A stretch of 64,000 bases of DNA from Trogon surrucura (taxonomy: Eukaryota > Chordata > Aves > Trogoniformes > Trogonidae), in assembly GCA_020746105.1 (NCBI GenBank), contig CM036619.1, positions 71,971,635-72,035,634 on the forward strand, written 5' to 3'. The translations under genes and the position numbers were made by a program. The notes below the pieces were generated by a model that saw nothing but the letters and a program-made list of their open reading frames with translations, was not told where the DNA came from and made no database searches. Each line of letters starts with the position of its first letter. The first letter of the stretch is position 1. Below are positions 42,151 through 52,855 of the stretch, in pieces.

Positions 42151-43140
42151 TCATAGAATCACAGAATGTTTGGGGTTGGAAGGGACTTCTAGAGATCATT
42201 TAGTCCAACCCCCCTGCCAGAGCAGGATCCCCTAGGGCAGGTCACACAGGAACACATCCAGGCAGGTTTTGAAAGTCTCCAGAGAAGGAGACTCCACAAG
42301 CTCTCTGGGCAGCCTGTGCCAGTGCTCTGTCCCCCTCACAGTGAAAAAGTTTTTCCTCGTATTGAGGTGGAACTTCCTATGTTCTATCTTTTATCCATTA
42401 TTCCTTGTCCTATTACTGGGCACCACTGAAAAGAGATTGGCCCCTTCTTCTTGACACTCACCTCTCAGATTTTTTTATACAATAATAAGAACCTGTCTCA
42501 GCCTTCTTTTTTCAAGACTAAACAGCCCCGGTTCTCTCCGTCTCTCTTCATGGGAGAAATGTTCAAATCCCTTAATCCTCCTCATAGCTCCCCATTGGAC
42601 TCTCTCCAGCAGGTCCCTGTCTCTCTTGAATTTGGCACCCCAAAACTGGACACCGTATTCCAGGTGTGGCCTCACCAGGGCAGAGTAGAGGGGGAGGAGA
42701 ACCTCCCTAGACCTGCTGGACACACTTTTCCTAATGCCCCCCAGGATCCCATTGGTCCTCTTGGCCACAAGGGCACACTGCTGTCCCATGGACATCTTAC
42801 TGTCCACTAAGACTCCAAGGTCTTTCTCCACAGAGCCGCTTTTCAGCTGGACATCCCCTAATGTGTGCTGGTGCCTGGTGTTATTCCTCCCCAGATGCAG
42901 GACTCTACACTTGTCCCTATCGAACTTCATGAGATTCACCTTTGCCCAGCTCTCCAGCCTGTCTAGATCTCGTTGGATAACAGTACAGCCTTCTGGTGCG
43001 TCAGCCACCCCTTACAGTTTTGTGTCATCAGCAAACTTCCTGAGGGTACACTCTATCCTCTCATCTAGGTCATTGACGAAGGTATTGAACAAAACTGAAC
43101 CCACTGCTGATCCCTGGGGAACACCATTGGCCAACTCCAG
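42151..43140 (-). mobile_element. CR1 LINE, 5'-truncated, with RT-domain remnant
   Basis: About 990 bp of CR1 in minus orientation. The 3' end is the typical avian tail (plus strand TCATAGAATCACAGAATG at 42151). Upstream on the minus strand the ORF2 frame reads [15 protein letters not shown], then [14 protein letters not shown], which includes the FADD form of the RT catalytic YxDD box. A TAA follows at 43012-43014. The same frame then continues from 43008 to 42475 with LVRPHLEYGVQFWG and [11 protein letters not shown], where it is lost. Sequence at the 5' end no longer matches RT near 43140, which is where I place the truncation. The element is dead: it has at least one in-frame stop and a later frame loss. 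Confidence 0.9.
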
Positions 43141-44419
43141 AAGAGCATTGCAAATGAAACCTTTAGCAGAGATGGGAACCAGCTGTACAGTATTAGGCTT
43201 TCTGTTCCTCATGCCATAGTCCTGCTCCCAGTCCCAGATTCACTGTACCTATTTTACTGTGGCAGCAGAAAATTTAAGCAGCTCTTAACTGCAGAAGCCA
43301 GCATAGCAGCTGAGCTATTTGGGATGAAAGCACCACGAGACAACTGCAGTTCCAGCAGGATTTGGCTCAGGGATCATGTGGGAAGCCTTTCCATTCTCAG
43401 ACCAGTGGTGAAAAAAAGAGAGAGTGAGGGGGATACAAGCTCCAAGTTGTGAATCATCACTCGTGTTGGCCAGGAATTCTGCAGATGGAAAGGGGAGGTG
43501 ACCACCAAAGCTAAGCTCTGCAGCCTCACTTGCCCTGCTTCGCACTGGGAAGAACTGCACTTCTTGCTTCCCTCTCTGAGATACACCTTCTCATGCAGCG
43601 TTCACCATCATTAGTTGGAGCATCTCCCTCTTGCATCCTAATCAAATGGTGCTGTCACTGCAGAGTTGGTATTAAGAGCAAGGTCTGACATGCTGGCCAA
43701 GTCAGCCAGTAGATTGCTTGCCACAGGCCAGGATAAAGCGATTAATGGCAATGAAGCACGTGCAGACTATCCAGAAAAGGAAGAAGAGCCCCTGTCATTA
43801 AGAAAGAGCTTGACTCTTGGTTTTTCTTTTTCCCTCAAATACATTTAAAACTTTGACTCTTTCTCCCACTGGGTCAAAATGCCATCAGGTAAAAGATGAC
43901 TGTAAGCACATTGAAAGGGGTGTTATACTAAAAATCAACAAGAAATGAGTAAAACAGCTGAGGAAAAGGAGTTTAAAATCAAAACTGCATGCATCCTGAG
44001 ATGTCTCGCATCCTAGAGAGTACATCTTTCAGACAAATACTTCAGAAGCAGCTTCCTACACAAAGGGACAGGTATGTGTCAGCTCTGTCCCAGACCCAAG
44101 GTCCTGCAACTTGAGTCATCTGGGAGTGGGATTTTGGCCAAGCCTGTAGTAGAAATGCATGTTAGCCACAAAGTGGCTTCCGAGTCTGGGTCGTGATTTT
44201 CCCCAAATGTGGTAAAGAAGCAGGATTTTGCCTCTCCCTATTGTTGGGGTCTGGGCTGGTTTATCAAGAAATGCCAGCAAGCTGCACAGGTACTCACAGA
44301 GTGAACTTTAATTCCAGCGAGAGACCTCCTTTTTGCCCTGTTTCCTGCTCCCTAGGGAAAGCAGGGCCCTTTGCAGCAGGCTTGACCCCGTGTTGCAATA
44401 GATGGAGCCACCTGTGTCT

Positions 44420-44800
44420 GTGTCACCGTGCCCGCGTCCAAGTCAAACAGCTCCAGCTTCCTGGAGTCCCCGGCCAGAGGGGAATGTCGCGGTGCGTCAC
44501 GGCTTGGAGCGGAAAGCGGATAGTGCTGCGCAGAGCACACGCTGTGACCGGCTCGGATGTAGCATTTGCTCCTGTGAGCTAATGGCAGCAGATGGCTCGT
44601 TCCTGTGCTTGACGGCAGGAGAGAGGCACGGAAGCGGGGGGTAGGGAGGGAAGCAGTTTTTCCCCGGAAACCTATCTGTCTGGCAGATATCAAGCGCAGC
44701 ATCTGCGTGTCCTGGGAAGTTCAGAGAGACGTGTTACACGGCTGATTCAGTCCCTGGGCTTCCCAGCTGCTTGGCTTGGGGTGGGTTTGGCGGACAGTCC
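44420..44800. promoter_or_regulatory. CpG-rich patch (small CpG-island candidate)
   Basis: About two dozen CpG dinucleotides lie in under 400 bp, including GTCGCGGTGCGTCACGG and GACCGGCTCGG. The surrounding tens of kilobases are CpG-poor and AT-rich. This density suggests an unmethylated regulatory element or promoter. No known gene starts here. Confidence 0.4.
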
Positions 44801-47340
44801 TGCACGAGCCTGTTGCAGAAGTTAAAAAGTTGTTTTCTCAGCTCTTCCCCCTTCCCCACCACACCTCTGGCTACTTTCTCAGAAATTAACTAAAGCTTTG
44901 CTCCGCTAAAACTTGGCCACCACGGGGAAAAAAAAGTTTTAAAATACAATGGTGAATATAATAAAAGAGATTTTGCTCTATAGAAATATGTTACAGATTG
45001 AATGACAGTCAAAAGACGGTCTGTCTGTATTTGTCCCTCTTGGCTGAGCACACACATTTCTTCTGTGGTGAGGTTCCACCACTGTAGTTTTAGGCAACCT
45101 CTGCTGTGCAGCACTCTGCTTGGGCTGGGCTGGGATAGGGGCTGGCCTTTGCGTTCCCCCTATGTGGAACAGCTGGGGAGAAGGATGCTCTGCCTCTCTA
45201 CCTGTCTAACTCAGCACACGGGTGATGATAGATAATGATAGGGCACTGTGAAGAAGCGTGTGAGTCTTTTCATCCAAGATCACTAGCATGGTGTGTGTGA
45301 AATAGTGGCTTTAACGAGCTACGCTGGCTGTGGGTGGGAGGGAGAAGGATTTGTAGTACTTCACCCAGCTTGGCTCCCTAAAGGATAACTTGTTTTCTCT
45401 GTGTATGAATGGAGATGCCACCTCCTTCATCCAAAGCTTAGTAGCTGGCTAATTGCTGATTTAGATTGACTATTCAGAAAAAACATTCTTAACCATGGTG
45501 TCTTGAGAGGTTTATGGTAAGAAAACAATGTTGATTTGTCCAGTCTAGAAGCAGAAAGATGAAGAAAGAGTACAATACATTATGTTCTTTGTTCCAAATA
45601 CCTGGAATTAGTGTCCTTGTTGGGGACAAGTGCCATAAATTACTTTAATGTGGGGTTTTTTTTCTCTTGTTTATGGAGCAATGCAATGCTGCTGCAGCAC
45701 TGGTGCACTATACAGCACAATCCACCTAATTTCATGTTTTAATGAGCAGAGAGTCTAATTACTGTAGCTATTGCACTGGGTGTGCACACATACTTTATTG
45801 CATTTTCCAAGGGGGAGTGTGTCATATCAGCTTCTAGAAAAGTTCAGGACAGCTGACTGTGTCACGGAAAAATAAGACTTGATTAACAGAGGATGTCAGA
45901 AGCCAAAGTAAATACCAGAAATGTGTTAAGCAGTTAAGGTGTTGTAGATTAATACATATGAAGGGATGTATAAATCTGAGCACTTGACATGACCGATTTT
46001 GCATCCTTGTGTTACTACATTTTTAGTTTGAGGTCCCTGCTGACAACAGTGGGGCTATTTCAATGTCCCACTCAACTCAAAATCTCAAATACTGTTAAGA
46101 GCTGGACTTGCGTTCAGGTCTTTTCTGAATTGCAAACAGCAAATAGGAAAGGACAAGTAATGAGAGAGGAAAAATGAAACTTTAAAAGCGTGCCCGCCAG
46201 CAAAAAGTGCTGGTCTGCACACATGGTACCTCTTGGTCAAAGCACACATCCTGTGTTTAAAAAAAAATCCCCCCATGTGAAGGGTAGCGGTGATGGTAGC
46301 TGGGTAACAGAATTATCCAAAAGGCAGGAAGAGCACTTTGAAAGCCTTTGAACATTGCCTCAGAGCTGCTCTTACCCCTTTTTGTGTTGCTGATGCACAG
46401 CACACAGCTGCAATAAACATACTGCGAAGAAGCAGGTGAGAACCTGCCATTATCTAAATCGGTCACTGAGACACATCCAGTTAACTTGCTTATGCAGAAA
46501 GCATGAATTATCATAGTCTTATTGTGTCACTGAAACACAAATGTTTTACAACACAAACCCCGTCATTATGTGTACGTATGAAAAAAAAAAAAAGAGGAGA
46601 TACTTGTTTGCTTGGTTTTTTTTTTCACGGCAAGCATAAGACTTTTAGACTTGCTAAGAGGTGGGTTCAACTTGTGGTTAAATCCTGCAGACCATAGTCT
46701 TGCTGATCTCAGGATTTTCCAAAGATTAAAATGCAGATGTCTGGATTTCTCAAAACCCCATGAAACTTGAAAAACATTAGACCCACTTCACTCTTCCCCA
46801 GATATCCGAGATGGCTATAAACTACTTGACTGTCCTGGCAAGATTTCCTGTAATGGACAAAGTGCTGAATAGCTTTTAGTGGCTTATTAACAATTTCAGG
46901 TTTTATATTTCAGCAAACAAACTCAAAGTTTGTCCACTAGCTTTTGCTTAACTACAATAAATTATTTATAAGGTGCACCTCCATGCATATGCAGGTACAA
47001 TAGTTTTTCCAGTTGTGCTGTTTTTATAACAGAGTATCATTCGAAATGCACACGTGGCAGTCAGTGTTTTGTATAGAGATGTATATAAAGTCTGAGCCAA
47101 GAAAAATAATCTCCCAGTAAACCCAGCACTTTTATGCCAGCGATTACCCTGCCAGCCCCAGCGCTGCTCCCTCCAGGAGCCTGTGGCCAAGGCATGGATG
47201 TCATTACCTGCCCACAGCATGGCCCTGGATGTGGGCTCATCTGGGTAAGAATTCATGTTAGCTTAAGCATACGGAAGCAGTTACCCAGAGATAAGCCTGA
47301 AGTGCTCATACACTAAGTTTCTGGCAAAATCTTTCCCGTG

Positions 47341-47390
47341 CGTATATTTACATTAAGGGTTTGTACGTATATTTACACTTGGAGTTTGTA
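47341..47390 (+). repeat. Imperfect 25-bp tandem duplication
   Basis: Two 25-bp units begin CGTATATTTACA and end GTTTGTA; they differ at about four positions in the middle. This is an older duplication than the one at 14212. Confidence 0.9.
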
Positions 47391-50300
47391 CAAAATTACA
47401 GTGTGACAACTATCACTAATCTAGACAGATTGCCGGGAAAGAGATGGTATTAAGAACATGGGAAAATGCCTGTGTGCCTGCTTGAGTGAAATCTGGAAGG
47501 TGTGTGCATTGTCTTTTTCATTTACGTAAGTTGTTTGAAGTTTCCCAGGTGGTAGCTGTGAGCCTTGGGTAGCCATACAGTTCAAGAAACAGAAATATAC
47601 TTGCTGATGGAAAACACTTTGTGTATTAGGACAGCTGGCTTGCTCCATAACAAGCCATATTTGATTTTCTGGTGAACTCATTCCATATTAAGCTTTGCTT
47701 CAATGACCCTTTTGACAGAAGGACTACTGTACAGAATACTTCTGGCTTTGGCCCACTCTTTGCAGAAGGCTGCCTTTGGCTAATGGCCCAACATGGGCCA
47801 TTAGCTTTCCTTTTGTAGTTTCAGCTTTTCTTCTTGCTTTTCCACTTGAAATTTTCTTCTCCTGGTGATTCTTTTCTGTAAGCAGTTTCTGCAGATCTGC
47901 AGGTAAATTCCACTGATTTTGTATAACTTGGTCATTTATTTTTCAGTTGTGTTTAACATGAGTTATCACGGGGCTGTGGTGGTTTGAGGGATTTTGGTTG
48001 GTTGATTGTTGGTTTATTTTGGAGCAGGGAGGGGAAGTGGGAGGTGGAGGAAATCACATCTCCCAGGGAAGGTGCTGTTGCTAATTATGTCTTGGAGATT
48101 ATTTTTGAGTGGCTCAGATATAATAACTACTTGATCAAACCTGTGTGTGCTATTTAGGACAAAATACAGCCTCTCCTTCTGTATGACCCAAAAAGCAAGC
48201 TTTTACTTCAAATATTCATTTTTAGGGAGTCATGAAACTGCATCTGTAACTCTTACGCATCCTGCAGCCCCTGAACCTCTTCCCACAGAGACCACTTTGC
48301 CACTTACAGTGATAAAGAGGCGCAAAAGAGGACTTTTAAGACATCTGTTACTGCTGGATTCTGGTTATGTTTTTTGAGTTCTTAGAAATGTATGTTGTAG
48401 GACAGGGTTTTTAGCCTTGTCTAGTGTCTTTTACAAGTCTGGAGAAGCTGGAGGTAAATAGGTTGTGAAGGTAATAGAGATGTGGCCTGAAAGGCAGAGA
48501 AGTTCTAGGAGAACAAGAGGGCCTCTGTCAGCCCTTGATTAATTTTTTTCCTCTTCTGATTCTCATCCTTCACGGCTTCAGATCCAGTACTGGGAGCAAT
48601 ATCAGGCACTTTCTGGTGACGAGAAGTGCGTGTCATGTGAGCTGGCCGGATGATACAGGCATCGAGGCAAAATCTACTGAGTTGGTTAAGGCTCATTCCC
48701 AAGTCTTCAGAGAGGAACAAATCCCCAAAAGAGATCTGGACTGAGTTTAGAGAGTCTGTGTCCAAACTTGCAGTCCTCTGTGTCTTTCTTTGCACAGCTG
48801 CTGACTTGATCCTGGATGGTTACTCAAACATCTGAAGCTCTGCCTCTGAACGTGCCCAGAGATGTGTCAGCCTCAGCAGAGCAGAGCAGCTCGGTGCCAG
48901 CCTCCTGCCCACACTCTATCCTGCAGCAGCAGATGCCGTGCTCTTCTAGATCACGCTCTGCAGGAAGGCTGTTGTAGGTTATTGCCTTTGTCTGAAGTAC
49001 AGCCGGTACAGGGATGCTGCTGCATTTCCTGCTCTTCTTATCCAACCACCCAGGGTGCGAGGGTGCTTCCCCCCAAGTCCTTTGATATGGGCTCAATCTC
49101 CTCTTTCACCTCACAGATTAAAAGCACCTCTCCCATTCTCCAGAGAGTATCCAAACTACCAGGGCTGTATAACTGTTTTGCAGTGGGTGCAAATTCCCAT
49201 GATTCGTGGAATTGAAGGGGTTAATCAAGAGGCTGTTAAGCACAGCGAGCAGAGCTTGTGTGTGAAAGGTGGATGAGCAGGATTCCACTGCTTGTTCCAA
49301 AAATCCTCCATGTAAGTACTTTTTATTAAAGATATAAACACACTTTGGGGTGAGAGTTGCTGCCCAAGGGCTCCAGAGAGGTCTCCGTGTCCCGGTGGCA
49401 TTGCATACAGGAAATGTACAGGAAGAATGGCTTTTGCACTCTCTGTCCCATTGTGAGCCCTCAGAAGGACATCTCAAGGTCCACAGAGAATTTGGCTTCC
49501 AATTCAGTATTCGGTAAATTATAAGAATGCGGAGACAGCTGCTGTTTGCAGCGGGTGTTTCACAGTGGGGCTCGATGTGCCATTTCCCAAGGGTTCGGGA
49601 AGCCTGGGGCCAAACCAGGGTGCTGACACAGAACATCACACTTCACTGAAACAGCGGTAGTAATTTGCAAGGCTCACGGGAAGGGTTCACGTAACACTGT
49701 GAAGGGGTTGCTGGTACTTGTTTCTTAGCTCTCTGATTTTGTACAGCCTGGTACAAGAGATGAAGCACAACAAACAAACAAATTCGTGGTTGTTAGAGGC
49801 CAAAAATACTTGGCTGATTGTGCTTCACTATCAGCTGCAGTAACGAAAACCCATTTAAGATGAGGAGAACGAGTAGTGTTGGGCCAATGAGCTCCTGTCA
49901 CTCGTGCACAAGACTGATGGCAGCCATTGAGTCCACATCACCAGCTATGACATACCTTCCAGAAAGGCACAATTTGAAGTAGTGAGTTATGCTCTATTTG
50001 TGTTTTTTTTTTTGCATATATAAAACCGCCGTAATGTCATTATGTGTTATTTCAGAGGATTAAGAATCACCCAGAGTGTTTTATAAATGATTTCTCTTCA
50101 GTGTATCCTTATATTGTCAGGGCAATTGCTTCTACAGACCCAGTCCTCTCACCTTAGTCTAAATCCAGCTCTTGTTGAAATTTCTGAGATTTCCTCCCTA
50201 TTAAGGTTTTATGGTTATCATCAGAGCCCACACTGCCTCTCTTGTCCCCCATACGAGAACTGCTATTCAGGCACACTGCTAGAGGCTGCTGGCTTTTTTC

Positions 50301-50625
50301 CAGTTGTTTCAAAGTGGATGCCTGCATCCTGGTCCTGAGTTGGAAGGCAAACTCCCACCATGAGATTACCTGCGTCTGTTCATCTCCACCACACTTGCCT
50401 AGCCACATGGTGAAGGACATAACTGCAGACATGGGACAGGGGAGGTGCACATGGTGAAGCCAGCCCTCCGCTGTCTCAATAAGCAGCCATATCCTGAACG
50501 CTTCACCCAATTAACTGCTCTAATTTGGGTGGAGTTCAGACCACAGGACCACTCCTCTGTGTGGGTGGGGTCACTCCTTTACACCCTTCTGTGAGCATGC
50601 AGGGGTTACCTGCATTTAAATTATT

Positions 50626-50810
50626 GAATCACAGAATTGTTGAGGCTGGAAAAGACCTTGGAGATCATCAAGTCCAGCCTGTGACTCAGCACGACCACAC
50701 CAGCTAGTCCATGGCACTAAGTGCCACATCCAGCCTCTCCTTAAACACCTCCAGGGACGGTGACTCCACCACTTCCCTGGGCAGTGCATTCCAATAAGCC
50801 AACAGACAAC
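50626..50810 (-). mobile_element. CR1 3' end, cut by the LTR
   Basis: AATCACAGAATTGTTGAGG, then CCTCCAGGGACGGTGACTCC and GGGCAGTGCATTCCAATAAG on the plus strand are the reverse complement of a CR1 3' end, about 185 bp. CR1 similarity stops where the LTR begins at 50811. I do not see it resume after 51693. Confidence 0.85.
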
Positions 50811-50860
50811 TGTGACGGAGAGACTGCATTGTAGGGTTCTGGCTAACTAGAGATCTATTT

Positions 50861-50960
50861 GAACTTCACTCACAGGTCCAACACATGGGCTTCACTGCAA
50901 GGTTCAAACTATCAGTTTCTTAGAACTACACTTACAGGTCTAATATGTCACAATGCAGGT
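50861..50960 (-). repeat. Imperfect direct repeat inside the LTR
   Basis: Two related blocks, beginning GAACTTCACTCACAGGTCCAA (about 50861) and GAACTACACTTACAGGTCTAA (about 50925), are about 64 bp apart. They share roughly 30-40 bp ending in a GCAAGG/GCAGG motif. The duplication lies in the presumed R/U5 end of the LTR. Confidence 0.6.
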
Positions 50961-51286
50961 GTTATGGATACAATAGAATGCACTATTGCAATTAGAGAAG
51001 GAAACAACACCACAACAATACACAAGATACACTATTACAGAGCTCAGGTGATTCCCAGGGAAAGCGTACTAGTACAGATTTAAGAAGCACACAAGTTAGT
51101 AACAACAGCAATCCTAAAGTATGCCACACATGTCTTAGTCACTTACCCTCTCTCAGGCAAGGGTTCTCAATCCCGGGGAAGAGGTCCTTAACTAACGTCT
51201 CGAATAAGGGGGGGGAAGAATCTCCTGCAGTCCCGCTGTATGATTGGAAAAACTTCTCTTCCCCAAAATTCTGCCCAAAATCTTAG

Positions 51287-51294
51287 TTTTTATA
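51287..51294 (-). promoter_or_regulatory. LTR TATA box (candidate)
   Basis: TATAAAAA on the minus strand lies about 400 bp inside the LTR from its 5' (high-coordinate) end. That is where a retroviral promoter would sit. Activity is not shown. Confidence 0.4.
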
Positions 51295-51488
51295 CTGTAA
51301 GGATGGGATGTGGGGGGGCAGGGGCATGCCTCAGAGGATTTGGACTATCTAGAACGTTTATCTGTGGTGATATGATGAGATTTCCCCTTATCTTTCCTGG
51401 GCACCTCCTATTAAGTGTGTGATAACTAGCACACCCACCAGTGACTCAGCCAAATTAATATATCTTGATACTTAGCCAGATTAACATA

Positions 51489-51512
51489 TTATTTAACGTA
51501 TTATTTAACGTA
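51489..51512. repeat. 12-bp tandem repeat in LTR U3
   Basis: TTATTTAACGTA occurs twice in direct succession. The surrounding 51446-51540 stretch also repeats CAGCCAAATT-like and AGCCAGATTAACAT-like words, which is a repeated U3 pattern. Confidence 0.7.
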
Positions 51513-51693
51513 TGATTTACTCAGCCAAATTTAACACATCTCAAGAGTGGATAGTGGTTGAATGTGAGACTCGGAGAAAAATGTTTGTTATCTGGGGCTT
51601 GATTCTATTCAGGTTTTGGTCCTTTGTCTGCTGTTTCATTCTGGGATGACTCAGGACTGGGTCATTTTCCACAACCCCCCTTGGGTCATCACA

Positions 51694-52399
51694 GTAAAGG
51701 GTCTGTCAAGGCAAAACAGAGCTGAGCTGAATTAACAACGCCTTTGTTCACCAGAACCTGTTCTGTGGCTATCCGCACAACAACTGTATTAAAAGATCCT
51801 TAATTCTGTCCCCTCTTGATTACTAGTCATGAAACTAATGGCCTGACACACAGTATGTGGTCAATGTGTGCGTGTTTATGGTGTCCTTTATAGAGGTATC
51901 TCCTCCTCCTGGGAGAAGAGAATCAAGAGAAACTGTCTTTTAAATCTGCTATTCCCTCAGGATAAAAGTGGGATCACAGCTCAAATTCAAACATCCTCTA
52001 TTACCCTTGCTCACCCAGTGGCCAACGCCCACCAAGTATTGACCAAGCAGACCAGGCCTGCCTCTCTGCTCATTAGGGTTCATTGCTGTAGATTTATCAG
52101 ATCTATACGGAGGCACTGAATGTGCACGGATAACAATTTATTTTGATAGGATGACGCAGGAAACACTTTTTTTCCCATGCATGGGTAAGCAGCTATCTTC
52201 AGAAATTCCAAAACTGAATGCTGAGAACTTGCTTGTGCATGCCCGGTACTGAAACAGAAGTACCCACATCAGGGGAACCTATTCTGCTTTAATACAAACT
52301 ATATTTTGCATTTCTTGCAGAGAAAACAGGCACTGGTCACATGTGCTGTGTGTGGTTAGTGGCTTGTAAACAATTTCTTCACTTGAGAGAAAAGTAATT
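51694..52399. other. Non-coding spacer between LTR and RTE-like fragment
   Basis: About 700 bp with no recognisable gene or repeat. It has no retroviral internal sequence, which supports the solo-LTR call. Confidence 0.5.
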
Positions 52400-52855
52400 T
52401 TTGCGTCACAGATTTGGGACATGGGAGAAGACTTCAGATAGGCCATGAACCAGATGCAGTTTCCTGGGGTGCTGTGCTGGGTGTATCAGAGTCAAGTGCT
52501 TGTCATCATGGCTAGGGCTCACGAATGAAGATATGGGAAGGGCTCTACCCACACTTGCTACAAGCGCGCTGGAGGCTAAAAAGGCCGATGCAGGATAGAC
52601 AAGTCCGGTTGCAAAAGGCACAGTGGAAAGTCTCCTTGGGCGGTATTGGCGAGGCACGGTTCTTTCTGCGTTGTCTTTTCTCCTCAAGACTAATTCTATG
52701 TGAGTTCTCAAAGGAGGCAGCAGCATTACGGATGGGGTGTCTCCATGTTTCCCGATTGGAGGCCAGAGTGGACCACTGATGGCAGTCAATACGGCCAAGA
52801 CCAAGGTATTGGTTCAGAGACTCCTTGTATCTCCTCTTTGGGGTTCCTCTGTTGC
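52400..52855 (-). mobile_element. RTE-like LINE, 5'-truncated 3' end (AviRTE candidate)
   Basis: On the minus strand, codons from about 52850 down to a TAG at 52545-52547 read RGTPKRRYKESLNQYLG, then HQWSTLASNRETWRH, then ENSHRISLEEKRQRRKNRA, then a C-x2-C segment FHCAFCNRTCLS followed by IGLFSLQRACSKCG. This layout (RxxPKxRYKxxLK, a W-x-x-LA-x-(D/N)R-xxWR motif, a basic EEKRxRRK helix, and a C2H2-like tail IGLxSHQRxC) is the C-terminal tail of RTE-type endonuclease/reverse-transcriptase proteins. It is not found in CR1. In the finger, the usual His of SHQR is Leu. The frame stays open for 102 codons. About 145 bp past the stop may be 3' UTR, and both outer edges are approximate. Upstream of 52855 the frame stays open but loses the family pattern, so the copy is 5'-truncated. 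The subfamily name is inferred. Confidence 0.6.

Larger units (their letters stand above)
43141..50625. other. Non-coding DNA around a CpG-rich patch
   Basis: No gene recognised. The patch at 44420-44800 and the duplication at 47341 are the only clear structures. A 76-codon frame at 48147-48377 ends with a basic segment but matches nothing I know. Confidence 0.5.
50811..51693 (-). mobile_element. Solo LTR of an avian endogenous retrovirus
   Basis: An 883-bp block starts TGTGACGGA and ends GTCATCACA, giving the TG...CA ends and imperfect inverted repeat of an LTR. On the minus strand it reads TGTGATGACCC, then a TATA-like TATAAAAA (51287-51294), and then a GC-richer leader with a donor-like GGTAAGTG (51141-51146 core). 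This order fits U3, promoter and R/U5, so the element lies on the minus strand. No retroviral gene, primer-binding site or polypurine tract flanks it, which indicates a solo LTR left by recombination. Its left edge touches a CR1 tail. A clear target-site duplication is missing (ACAAC against GTAAA). I cannot name the ERV family. Confidence 0.65.

Noticed and set aside
49118..49639. 173-codon minus-strand open frame
   Set aside because: Composition and content look random, and no domain or homologue is recognised.
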